Positions 1 to 6,159 of a DNA stretch of 13,113 bases are shown here, piece by piece (positions within the stretch are counted from its first letter, which is position 1; every line of letters begins with the position of its first letter). This DNA comes from CAZOYN01 sp964584135 (lineage in GTDB: Bacteria; Patescibacteriota; Saccharimonadia; Saccharimonadales; UBA4665): positions 1 to 13,113 of the forward strand of contig CAZOYN010000022.1 in assembly GCA_964584135.1 (NCBI GenBank), in the 5' to 3' direction. The position numbers were made by a program, and so were the translations under genes. The notes beneath the pieces were generated by a model, which saw only the letters and a program-made list of their open reading frames with translations, had not been told where the DNA came from and made no database searches.

Positions 1-999
1 CAACTAGCGGCGCAACCACTTACCGAGACTCTAGAAAAACCGGTGCCACAACTTGATGAGCCAAGGCTCGAAGTCTGGCAAGTAAAACACAAACCTGTTT
101 TGGACAAAGTCCAAGAAAAAATACATGACTTGGTGCCAGAGGACATCCTAGTCACAGACCAAGAGCGTCTATTTATTGAGGCTACAACCCATATTGATAT
201 AGGTAGTTCAGATAAAGTCAGCGTAATGTCTGAGCTAGAGTTATCCGAAGCCCAAACTGCAGACATAGAAGTTCAAGGAGCTGTACCAAATCTACTGCCA
301 GATGTCGGGCAACCAGTTTCATTACCTGCACCTGAAACTTTAAGCTTACCTGAAAGCTCCGCAAAAAATGAACCAAAAGAGGTACATTTTATAGATTTGT
401 TCCCTGTTTTGAATGAACTGCAAGCTCACCACGAACAGTCTATGACACCTGATGCATTCCTTGAAAGCGCGAAAGTCCATCAAGAGTTAATCGTTGCGGA
501 TATGGATGAGCGGCTTGAGCTAGACGAGATAGCTCAGGAGCAGGTCGAGCATTTATTGGTCGTGTTGCCAGAAACGGTCAAGGCGCAATTAGCTTTGGTA
601 ATTCAGGAAAGCGGGCCGGAACTGGTTGAGGCCCTGGAAGCGTTGGTGTTAACTATTGCCCAGGCCGCGGACCGGTTGCATGAGCTGGTAGCAACCAACC
701 AGGCTGAAAGTCTTGAAGCTCTGCAGATCGAAGCACTGCTGATTGAATGGTTTGAAGAACTCTGCGAGCAACTCGACATTGAGTTAGATGAAGCGCAAAT
801 TACTCACTTTATTGCCAGCATCAAGGCCAAGGACTATAAAACGCTGCCCCTCGAATTACCGAAAATTGCAGACCTACATGAAGGAACTCGTGAACGTAAG
901 TTTGGCTTGATAGTCCAGAACGACCCGTGGGATAGCAGATACAATATACTGACTAAAATGCTGGCCCAACTTGCCCTACAGCAAGCTACTGCAGCTTAA
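1..999 (+). CDS. Acidic protein of unknown function, 5'-truncated by the window edge
   Basis: The frame is open from base 1 to the TAA at 997-999 (332 visible residues), so the gene probably starts before the window. A GTG at 43 could be a start but has no Shine-Dalgarno sequence. I do not recognise a family. The first ~130 visible residues are rich in Glu, Asp, Pro, Val and Leu with little pattern, suggesting a disordered acidic region. From about residue 130 the sequence becomes strongly helical and amphipathic, with many Leu/Glu/Ala/Gln repeats, suggesting helical bundle or coiled-coil packing. The end is more basic (a TRERK stretch), then a short Ala/Gln-rich tail. I see no membrane segment or signal peptide in the visible part. 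Its stop overlaps by 4 bases the stop of the convergent phosphatase gene. The reading frame is well supported; the function is unknown. Confidence 0.75.
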   Translation, partial: QLAAQPLTETLEKPVPQLDEPRLEVWQVKHKPVLDKVQEKIHDLVPEDILVTDQERLFIEATTHIDIGSSDKVSVMSELELSEAQTADIEVQGAVPNLLPDVGQPVSLPAPETLSLPESSAKNEPKEVHFIDLFPVLNELQAHHEQSMTPDAFLESAKVHQELIVADMDERLELDEIAQEQVEHLLVVLPETVKAQLALVIQESGPELVEALEALVLTIAQAADRLHELVATNQAESLEALQIEALLIEWFEELCEQLDIELDEAQITHFIASIKAKDYKTLPLELPKIADLHEGTRERKFGLIVQNDPWDSRYNILTKMLAQLALQQATAA

Positions 1000-1919
1000 G
1001 CGGCTAAAAGCTTGTGGGCTTGGTCGGCTACAGCTCTGTTCGCGGCGACAATTACAGGGACATGTGTTCGTTGGCCGAAATCAAGGAAAGATTTGTCCCC
1101 TAAGTCCTCGCCGTCGATTGTTTCTACCACGCCACCCGCTGCAGTAACTACTGGGAAAGCAGTTGCAAATTCCAAGTTGCCTTTGCGTGTAGCGCTTACG
1201 TCCATTGCCGCTTCGCCCAAGGCAACAGCTGAAACATTTCCAGCTGTTGACCCGGAACGCCTTGTCTGCAGCCCGGCACCTGTTTCTATGCGTTCGGCCA
1301 ATGCGGTATTTAGCCTGAAATAGTCGTAGAGACTGCTGCCTTCAGGAGCGGTAGCCTTTTCCGTAAATACGACAGCGCCAGGAACAAGACGCGCCTGCTT
1401 GTCGGTACGCGGGTATGATGTTTCGCTGCTTTTAAGGTTGATGGCACGCAAGCTCTGACCACGAACTGCCAGAAGAAGTGTTGCTTGTGAATGGAGCATA
1501 ATACCGGCGGCTACATAGTCAGCGTAATTTGGGTTATCATTCTCGAACAAGGCAAACATAGTGCCGTAGCGGCCAGTTCCGCGCTCCTTTTGGTAAACAC
1601 TTGATCCATCCAATCCATCCATGACTGCAAGTAGCCTTTGGCCTGCTAACCCAGTGTTGATTTCAAATATTCCGTGTTCTTCTGAATGTACGAGAACCGG
1701 GCGCCCCATTGTATGGAGAGCATCAATCAAAACGGCCTCAGCGTTGACGTCGGCAGCCAGTGCTGTTTCACCAAAACGATTCTGTAGTTTAGCTTCTACG
1801 CCATCTGGACCCAGTGTTTCATGCACATTGTAGGTTGCTGTAAGGCCATTAATAACTATCTGAGTTGCCTGCTCCAGTAATTCTGGATCGAGGCTGGCAT
1901 GTTCTGGCGTAAGGCTCAT
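996..1919 (-). CDS. Inositol monophosphatase / FBPase-superfamily sugar phosphatase
   Basis: A 307-residue protein with the layout of the Mg2+-dependent, Li+-sensitive phosphatase superfamily (IMPase, CysQ, FBPase), which removes phosphate from inositol phosphates, sugar bisphosphates or PAP. Visible motifs: an AADVNAE segment (residues 55-61) like the early family motif; the metal-binding Glu pair in HSEEHG (78-83); and MDGLDGSS (100-107), matching the usual DPxDGS/T motif with Pro replaced by Gly. The C-terminal motif, usually W-D-x-A-A-G followed by AGG, reads L-E-F-A-T-A-F with AGG at 261-263, so the third metal-binding Asp appears to be Glu250. The ATG at 1919 gives the family's full N-terminus; no good Shine-Dalgarno precedes it. 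It lies downstream of the tRNA on the same strand and may share its transcript. Substrate cannot be predicted. The substitutions suggest altered specificity or reduced activity. Confidence 0.85.
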   Translation of the reverse strand: MSLTPEHASLDPELLEQATQIVINGLTATYNVHETLGPDGVEAKLQNRFGETALAADVNAEAVLIDALHTMGRPVLVHSEEHGIFEINTGLAGQRLLAVMDGLDGSSVYQKERGTGRYGTMFALFENDNPNYADYVAAGIMLHSQATLLLAVRGQSLRAINLKSSETSYPRTDKQARLVPGAVVFTEKATAPEGSSLYDYFRLNTALAERIETGAGLQTRRSGSTAGNVSAVALGEAAMDVSATRKGNLEFATAFPVVTAAGGVVETIDGEDLGDKSFLDFGQRTHVPVIVAANRAVADQAHKLLAA

Positions 1920-2008
1920 TCTTATATCAATAACAGGTTTACTCCAAATAAAGCAAATTAATCCACGAATCGATATGACTAACTAAAGCGCAAAATCCAA
2001 AATAAAAA

Positions 2009-2085
2009 TGGTAGCGGCGAGTGGACTTGAACCACTGACCCCAGGCTTATGAGTCCTGTGCTCTAACCAGCTGAGCTACGCCGCC
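2009..2085 (-). tRNA. tRNA with anticodon CAU, probably elongator tRNA-Met, CCA encoded
   Basis: Read on the minus strand, 77 bases fold as a complete cloverleaf. The acceptor stem starts GGCGGCG and pairs with CGCCGCU, ending in a G1-U72 wobble. The D arm is GCUC/GAGC, the anticodon stem CAGG/CCUG with loop CUCAUAA (anticodon CAU), the variable loop GGGUC, and the T arm AGUGG/CCACU with loop UUCAAGU. Discriminator A73 is followed by an encoded CCA (2011-2009). Position 31-39 is an A-G mismatch. CAU occurs in initiator Met, elongator Met and tRNA-Ile2. The G1-U72 end argues against an initiator, and the start and D-arm resemble elongator Met of Gram-positive bacteria as I recall it. tRNA-Ile2, the TilS substrate, is not excluded. 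A T-rich run (2008-2001) directly follows and may aid termination. Confidence 0.93.
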
Positions 2086-2097
2086 TAACAGGGGTTC

Positions 2098-2126
2098 AAT
2101 ATACCATGTTTTACATCTGTTGGCCA
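2098..2126 (-). promoter_or_regulatory. Promoter of the tRNA gene
   Basis: On the minus strand a -35-like TGGCCA (2126-2121, 4 of 6 matches) is followed after 17 bases by TATATT (2103-2098, 5 of 6). The expected transcription start is near 2092, leaving a leader of about 6 bases before the tRNA 5' end. Assigned by sequence match only. Confidence 0.55.
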
Positions 2127-2133
2127 GCGTGAT

Positions 2134-2162
2134 TTGTCTGAAAACTGTGCTTATGCTACACT
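2134..2162 (+). promoter_or_regulatory. Promoter of the 2174 gene, extended -10, near-leaderless
   Basis: TTGTCT (2134-2139, 4 of 6) and TACACT (2157-2162, 4 of 6) are 17 bases apart, and TG at 2154-2155 makes an extended -10. The start is expected at about 2168-2169, only some 5 bases before the ATG at 2174; no Shine-Dalgarno is present. It lies back to back with the tRNA promoter, so these elements fill most of 2086-2173. Confidence 0.5.
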
Positions 2163-2173
2163 GAAGTCTCAGT

Positions 2174-3025
2174 ATGCCGATAGTCTTGGAAACTGAACCG
2201 ACGTTACCGCCGCAGGGCGGTATTTTTTTAAAATCAGGGCTTATTAGCCAAGATGTTTATCACTTAGCCCTTGATTACGAGGGCATCTTAGAACAATCAA
2301 AACAGGCTCAGGCTGAACTTGACATAAGTCTGCCTGCCGACGAGACCAGCATTGCGAGCTACCGTGCAAGCGTCATGGAGTATATAAATCTTTGCCGGCC
2401 AGAAATTACGAGTGAAGAGGCCAGGCGCAAGCAGTTTTTGGGCTGCCAAATAGATGCCCTTAATACCTTAATGCGAGAAGCTAACCTGGCGCACGACAGC
2501 CGCGCGATTATTAAACGTCATACCAATGAATTGGTTCAGAGTCTTATGGCTAACAATCAGCCGGGTGATTACATGATAGGCCAGCATCAATACTGGCTAA
2601 CAACCTTGCCTGCTCATGTACCCTATCTATTTGGCGAGTTCCGGATGTTTTTCCGTCGGGCTCAGGGAAGCAAATACCCGCTCATTTACTACAGCGATGC
2701 TCATCTGCCGACGAATCCTAGTGATATACAGCCGCCAAATGTGCCGCTTGACTTAGGCGCCGAGCATCGGTTGGCTACTGTCGCCGACCACATTATCCTT
2801 CTTGAGGATCTGGCGGAGTTACCTGGCAGCATTGAAACGCCATTCACTCCTGCGGCTCTCTCACGGCAGGAGCAGCGGATTGTTCAGCTCATGGGCGGAA
2901 TGAGCCTAATAGCTACGCAGGCCGAGATAGGCGGCGGTGCCCAAGCCGATGGCAATAATAGCAATGCGGATGCTGTGCGAGGAGACTTTTTGGATGCCGC
3001 GGGCGCCGCTGTAGCCGCCGACTAG
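2174..3025 (+). CDS. Soluble protein of unknown function
   Basis: A 283-residue protein that I do not recognise. It has no signal peptide or membrane segment. Residues about 35-130 look helical with mixed charge. Residues 150-185 hold an aromatic, basic patch (FGEFRMFFRRAQG, then YPLIYY). Residues 185-235 alternate Pro-rich turns with short hydrophobic stretches. The tail from residue 245 onward (36 residues or more) is Ala/Gly/Asp-rich and is encoded exactly where the frame runs antisense to the permease gene 2906-3676, so this part probably arose by loss of an earlier stop and may not be structured. TGA (2901) and TAG (2909) triplets occur in other frames at the point where overlap starts. 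The ATG at 2174 follows closely an extended -10 promoter. The frame is convincing up to about 2900; no function can be assigned. Confidence 0.7.
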   Translation: MPIVLETEPTLPPQGGIFLKSGLISQDVYHLALDYEGILEQSKQAQAELDISLPADETSIASYRASVMEYINLCRPEITSEEARRKQFLGCQIDALNTLMREANLAHDSRAIIKRHTNELVQSLMANNQPGDYMIGQHQYWLTTLPAHVPYLFGEFRMFFRRAQGSKYPLIYYSDAHLPTNPSDIQPPNVPLDLGAEHRLATVADHIILLEDLAELPGSIETPFTPAALSRQEQRIVQLMGGMSLIATQAEIGGGAQADGNNSNADAVRGDFLDAAGAAVAAD

Positions 3026-3676
3026 GTTGCCGGCGCCCATAACCAGGCCGTGCCGCCAGTCAATCAGGTGCGAACTGTATAAGCTGACCAACGAAGTGGC
3101 GGCAATGCAGACGGTGATGATGCTCTTCAGGGCATTCATGCGGTGGATGTGTTCATGTAACCGTGTAAACCCCAGAAAAGCCAGCATAATAAAGCCGAAT
3201 CCGGCGCCAAAATAGCCACCGTATATCGACAGCGGGAAAACCGCAATGCCCACAATCACCAGTGGCCGGAGGCGCTTGCGGAAATGCTTGGGCCCGTGCA
3301 AGTGGAGGTGCAGCTGGCGGTATAAGAATGGCTGGAAGGTAAAAAGAATCACGGCCGAAAGGATCAGCCACGGCACCAGATCTTGGAAATGGGCGGAGGA
3401 GGTGTGGCGTAAGCTCGTAGCGCCAATTGCCGCCCCAGCAACGGCAGGGATTAAAAGCAACAAGTATTGCTTTGGCACGCGGTGCAAGTACTTTCGGTAA
3501 CCAAAAGTGGCCGCTAAGTTACCCGGGAGCACAATAATATTGGTACTAGCATTGGCCACCAGCGCTGGTATGCCCAGGGCCAGCAGCACTGGAAACCCAA
3601 CCAACATGCCGCCGCCGGCGATGGCGTTCATGCCGCCAACAACTATGCCCACCAAAAATAAAATTGTGTCATGCAT
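2906..3676 (-). CDS. TauE/SafE (TSUP) family membrane permease
   Basis: A 256-residue, very hydrophobic protein with about seven or eight predicted membrane segments. The N-terminal half carries GGMNAIAGGGMLVGFPVLL-type sequence (residues 14-32) and the second half a related YGGYFGAGFGFIML segment (around 153-166): the two repeated Gly-rich motifs of the TSUP (formerly DUF81) family. Members export or import sulfite, sulfoacetate or other small organosulfur or organic anions; the substrate here is unknown. A His-rich cytoplasmic loop lies near residues 122-131 (QLHLHLHGPKH). The ATG at 3676 lies 11 bases downstream of a perfect TATAAT on the minus strand. The gene is divergent from the deoxyribosyltransferase-like gene, with overlapping -10 boxes, and its last 120 bases overlap the end of the convergent 2174 gene. 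Confidence 0.88.
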   Translation of the reverse strand: MHDTILFLVGIVVGGMNAIAGGGMLVGFPVLLALGIPALVANASTNIIVLPGNLAATFGYRKYLHRVPKQYLLLLIPAVAGAAIGATSLRHTSSAHFQDLVPWLILSAVILFTFQPFLYRQLHLHLHGPKHFRKRLRPLVIVGIAVFPLSIYGGYFGAGFGFIMLAFLGFTRLHEHIHRMNALKSIITVCIAATSLVSLYSSHLIDWRHGLVMGAGNLVGGYSGARGIQKVSSHSIRIAIIAIGLGTAAYLGLRSY

Positions 3677-3695
3677 ACGTTTGTTAAATTATACT
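3666..3695 (+). promoter_or_regulatory. Promoter of the 3702 gene, leaderless
   Basis: TATACT (3690-3695, 5 of 6) lies exactly 6 bases before the ATG at 3702, so transcription should begin at the A of the start codon or one base earlier. A weak -35 GTGTCA (3666-3671, 4 of 6) is 18 bases upstream. No Shine-Dalgarno sequence is present. Confidence 0.5.
3688..3693 (-). promoter_or_regulatory. -10 box (TATAAT) of the TauE-like gene
   Basis: A perfect TATAAT reads on the minus strand, 11 bases from the ATG at 3676, giving an expected leader of 4-5 bases. I see no -35 match at 16-18 bases. It overlaps by four bases the plus-strand -10 box of the divergent gene. Confidence 0.5.
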
Positions 3696-3701
3696 GGCTG
3701 C

Positions 3702-4151
3702 ATGACCACAATTACTATTTGTTCCAGTGCAAACTTTTACCGCCAGGCAGTTGAGGTCCAAGAAAAACTTGAAAAAATGGGCTACAAAGCCATCATTCCT
3801 GGCAATGCTGAAATTATGAAAAAGACTGGCGACTACGATGTTAGTCACTACAAAACCTGGGTTAATAACGAAAAAGATTACCACAAAAAGGCCGCTTTTA
3901 TGACGGCCCACTTTGAAGAGGTCGAAAAAGCCGACGCCATCCTAGTCCTCAATTACGAGAAGCACGGCGTTGATAATTATATTGGCGGTAATGTGCTGAT
4001 TGAAATGGCGCTGGCGTTTTACCTTAAAAAACCAATCTTTGTATTGAATGAAATCCCTGAAGCCTCAAGTTTTGTTGAAGAAATAAAAGGACTCGGTTCA
4101 GTGCCGCTACACGGTAAGCTTGAGAGCCTGACCGACTTCATTAAGCCCTAG
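3702..4151 (+). CDS. Nucleoside 2-deoxyribosyltransferase-like protein
   Basis: 149 residues. It begins ITICSSANF (residues 4-12), a first beta strand and phosphate/sugar loop typical of the nucleoside 2-deoxyribosyltransferase-like Rossmann fold. ADAILVLN (77-84) and the NYIGGNVLIEMALAF region (92-106) follow, with Glu101 at the position of the family's nucleophilic glutamate, then KKPIFVLN (109-116). Such enzymes transfer or hydrolyse deoxyribose on nucleosides or nucleotides in salvage and clean-up; related small proteins are often annotated only as 'NDT-like'. The frame is open back to 3507, but that extension is antisense to the permease gene, and the promoter plus the ICSS strand fix the start at 3702. 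Its end overlaps the convergent RdgB-like gene by 11 bases. Fold assignment is good; exact reaction uncertain. Confidence 0.8.
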   Translation: MTTITICSSANFYRQAVEVQEKLEKMGYKAIIPGNAEIMKKTGDYDVSHYKTWVNNEKDYHKKAAFMTAHFEEVEKADAILVLNYEKHGVDNYIGGNVLIEMALAFYLKKPIFVLNEIPEASSFVEEIKGLGSVPLHGKLESLTDFIKP

Positions 4152-4698
4152 CTTTTAGCCATTCACACAAATCGTGCCAGGCCAATCGCTGATTATATTC
4201 AGTTGGCTCACCGTGGTCACTTTGTTCGGGGAAGCTGTGCTTACCACCGTCAAACGAAGTAATCGTAAAGTGCGGGAACTTTGAGCTGCCACGAATTTCT
4301 TTGAGCAGTACGCCGGTTATGTCAGTCGCGAATAATTTCTGTTCGTTTTTATCCTGATACGCAAGCAACTGATGCAATATAATTCGCCGGTCTTGCAGCG
4401 GTTTGGTTAGGCGCAAAAAATCTTCAGGCGTGAACCACTCGTTCATGTACTTCATATATGGGCCGGGAAAGCCCTTGAGACCCGGGATAGACCAGCTGTT
4501 GTCGGTGACCACGACTGGTTTTTGTAATTGTTGGAAAGCTTGGTCAACTTTGTGCCAGACAATGTCTTCGCCGTTGTCCGCTTGAATCTCGACCAGCTCC
4601 AGGTTAGCCCGATCGAAGCTGATACCGAACTGCCTGCAGACAACTTCGGCAGTGCGCACTTTGTGCTCGTTGGTGGTAACAAAAGTAAAATCTGACAC
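4141..4698 (-). CDS. Divergent HAM1/RdgB-type non-canonical NTP pyrophosphatase
   Basis: 185 residues with an ITPase-like (HAM1/RdgB) N-terminal half: FVTTNEHK (residues 6-13) matches the family's S/T-x-N-x-x-K nucleotide-binding motif, and VVVTDNSWSIPGLKGFPGPY (62-81) matches the segment usually read as EDSGL..L.GFPGPY, with Asp66 at the catalytic position. These enzymes hydrolyse dITP, dXTP or ITP to monophosphates, keeping deaminated purines out of DNA and RNA. The C-terminal half is poorly conserved: the usual G-[FY]-G-Y-D-P-x-F motif is replaced around 138-152 and the SHR motif survives at most as Arg171. It may have a changed substrate. The GTG start (4698) shares its G with the TAG of the upstream mutase gene, so translation is probably coupled. 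It converges with the 3702 gene. Confidence 0.8.
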   Translation of the reverse strand: MSDFTFVTTNEHKVRTAEVVCRQFGISFDRANLELVEIQADNGEDIVWHKVDQAFQQLQKPVVVTDNSWSIPGLKGFPGPYMKYMNEWFTPEDFLRLTKPLQDRRIILHQLLAYQDKNEQKLFATDITGVLLKEIRGSSKFPHFTITSFDGGKHSFPEQSDHGEPTEYNQRLAWHDLCEWLKARA

Positions 4699-5210
4699 TA
4701 CAATAGCTCCACGATCTCGGCGTTCAGTATAGGACCCGAGCCGTGATAAGCGATATTGGGGTTCAGGAGGTGGCGCATGGCGCGGCCAATGGCGCCGTGG
4801 CTGACCACCATGATGTTGTCGTGAGGCTGGCTGCGGAGGAACTCAATGCCAGCTTGGGCGCGGGCCAGGATTTCATCACCAGTTTCCACGCCTTCGTGGC
4901 CTTCAACGTCCATGCCGTGCGAAAATTCCGTGCCCTCTAAAACGCCAAAGGCCCGTTCCATGAATAAGTCATTGACGATAATGTTTTGCACCGGGTAGCC
5001 GATTACCTTGGCAATCACGAAGGCAGTTTCGCGGGCCCGTTCCATCGGCGAAGTAACCAGTAAGTCAATGTTAAGCTTTTTGGCAGCCTCACCGGCCTGG
5101 CGGGCTTGCTCGAAGCCCTCTGGCGCCAGTGGCGTATCCGTCCGCCCCGAGAAAAACCCCTCTTTGTTCATAACACTCAGGCCGTGGCGGACAAAATAAA
5201 GATGTTCCAT
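4698..5210 (-). CDS. Histidine phosphatase superfamily (phosphoglycerate mutase-like) protein
   Basis: 170 residues, a minimal histidine phosphatase. It opens with YFVRHGLS (residues 5-12), the RHG motif with catalytic His9, and continues with SPMERARETA (54-63; Arg58 phosphate pocket), Glu85 as likely acid, and VVSHGAIGRA (135-144; His138). The family covers cofactor-dependent phosphoglycerate mutase, alpha-ribazole phosphatase, SixA-like and broad-specificity phosphatases. At this length, without the extra insertion of GpmA-type glycolytic mutases, it is more likely a phosphatase (GpmB/CobC-like) than the glycolytic enzyme. The ATG is 6 bases downstream of a TATACT box on the minus strand. 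It is the first gene of a two-gene unit with the RdgB-like gene. Substrate unknown. Confidence 0.88.
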   Translation of the reverse strand: MEHLYFVRHGLSVMNKEGFFSGRTDTPLAPEGFEQARQAGEAAKKLNIDLLVTSPMERARETAFVIAKVIGYPVQNIIVNDLFMERAFGVLEGTEFSHGMDVEGHEGVETGDEILARAQAGIEFLRSQPHDNIMVVSHGAIGRAMRHLLNPNIAYHGSGPILNAEIVELL

Positions 5211-5216
5211 ATATAA

Positions 5217-5222
5217 AGTATA
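5217..5222 (-). promoter_or_regulatory. -10 box of the histidine phosphatase / RdgB-like operon, leaderless
   Basis: TATACT on the minus strand is separated from the ATG at 5210 by exactly 6 bases, so the expected start coincides with the start codon. No good -35 is seen. The divergent tilS promoter lies in the same 33-base gap. Confidence 0.5.
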
Positions 5223-5231
5223 CGAAATTGC

Positions 5232-5237
5232 TAAGAT
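5232..5237 (+). promoter_or_regulatory. Possible weak -10 box of tilS
   Basis: TAAGAT (4 of 6) ends 6 bases before the GTG at 5244, the same spacing as the better boxes in this window. The match is weak and no -35 is evident, so the call rests mainly on the shared spacing. Confidence 0.3.
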
Positions 5238-5243
5238 GAAAGG

Positions 5244-6131
5244 GTGGATATTGTGGTTAAACCGGGAACATATGTGTTAGCCGTCAGTGGTGGAGTTGAT
5301 TCTATGGCACTGCTGGATAGGCTGCGGCAGCAGCCAGGTGCACGGCTGGTAGTGGCGCATTTTGACCACGGCATCCGCCCGGATTCGGCTAAAGACCGTG
5401 AGCTGGTGCGGGGGGTTGCTGCGAAGCATGGCTTGCCATTTGTCTTTGATGAAGGCCAGCTTGGCCCCGGCGCCAGTGAAGCCCAGGCCCGCACCGCTCG
5501 GTATGGCTTTTTGCGCCAAGTACAGCGGGCCAGCAATGCCCGGGCAATTGTGACGGCCCACCACCAGGACGACGTCCTGGAGACCGCTATTTTAAACCTC
5601 TTACGGGGTACTGACCGGAAGGGCTTGAGCGCCTTGCAAAACCGCAGCGACATCCGCCGGCCGCTGTTAGACGTGCCCAAAATCGACATTATTAATTATG
5701 CTCGTGAGCAAAATTTACAGTGGCGCGAAGACAGCACCAACCAGGATGAAACCTACCTGCGCAATTACATCCGCCACCGGATCCTGCCACGGTTTAACGA
5801 CGAACAACGCCAGCAGCTCTGGCAATTAGTCAGTGGCCTGCAGGAGACGAACCGCCAGCTTGATGGACTGTTGGTTAACCAATTACACATGCAGCCAATT
5901 GCCCAGCAGCTTGATCGGGCCTGGTTTATCCAGCTGCCACATATGGTCGCCCGAGAGGTCATGGCTACCTGGCTGCGCGCCCGAGGGCTGCGTGGCTTTG
6001 ACCGCAAGGCGCTGGAGCGACTGGTGGTGGGGGCCAAAACCAGTGCGCCCGGCAAGCAAATCGACGCCCTGAAAGGCATTCGGCTGCTGGTTGGCAGTGA
6101 TTATTTGGCACTCGCGGGGGCGGAGCGCTAG
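5244..6131 (+). CDS. tilS: tRNA(Ile)-lysidine synthase TilS
   Basis: TilS attaches lysine to C34 of tRNA-Ile(CAU) using ATP, so that it reads AUA and is charged with Ile rather than Met. The 295-residue protein shows the N-type ATP pyrophosphatase P-loop SGGVDS (15-20), HFDHGIRPDS (39-48), SEAQARTARYGFL (78-90), AHHQDDVLET (105-114), then DSTN (163-166) with RNYIRHRILPRF (173-184), the classic TilS signature. It has the catalytic and middle tRNA-binding domains but not the long C-terminal domain of E. coli TilS (about 430 residues), as in other short bacterial forms. The start is GTG 5244 or possibly GTG 5253, which has AGGG at a better distance; both precede the P-loop. It is divergent from the phosphatase gene and followed directly by ftsH, 28-34 bases away. 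Confidence 0.95.
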   Translation: MDIVVKPGTYVLAVSGGVDSMALLDRLRQQPGARLVVAHFDHGIRPDSAKDRELVRGVAAKHGLPFVFDEGQLGPGASEAQARTARYGFLRQVQRASNARAIVTAHHQDDVLETAILNLLRGTDRKGLSALQNRSDIRRPLLDVPKIDIINYAREQNLQWREDSTNQDETYLRNYIRHRILPRFNDEQRQQLWQLVSGLQETNRQLDGLLVNQLHMQPIAQQLDRAWFIQLPHMVAREVMATWLRARGLRGFDRKALERLVVGAKTSAPGKQIDALKGIRLLVGSDYLALAGAER

Positions 6132-6157
6132 CCAAAAGTTTTTAAGGGAGGTATAAT
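6129..6157 (+). promoter_or_regulatory. Promoter of ftsH
   Basis: TAGCCA (6129-6134, 4 of 6, overlapping the tilS stop) and a perfect TATAAT (6152-6157) are 17 bases apart. The expected start is near 6164, giving a transcript that begins 0-2 bases before the ATG at 6166. Confidence 0.6.
6146..6151 (+). promoter_or_regulatory. Shine-Dalgarno GGGAGG of ftsH, abutting the -10 box
   Basis: GGGAGG lies 8 bases before a TTG (6160) and 14 before the ATG (6166). It is upstream of the start expected from the TATAAT box, so only read-through RNA from tilS would carry it. It decides between the two ftsH starts. Confidence 0.5.
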
Positions 6158-6159
6158 AA

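Noticed and set aside
2001..2008. Intrinsic terminator after the tRNA
   Set aside because: A T-rich run is present but no separate hairpin precedes it; only the tRNA's own stems do, so it was left as a remark.
3507..3701. N-terminal extension of the NDT-like gene (65 more codons in frame)
   Set aside because: It is fully antisense to the start of the TauE-like gene, lacks family similarity and lies upstream of the promoter; the conserved first beta strand starts right after ATG 3702.
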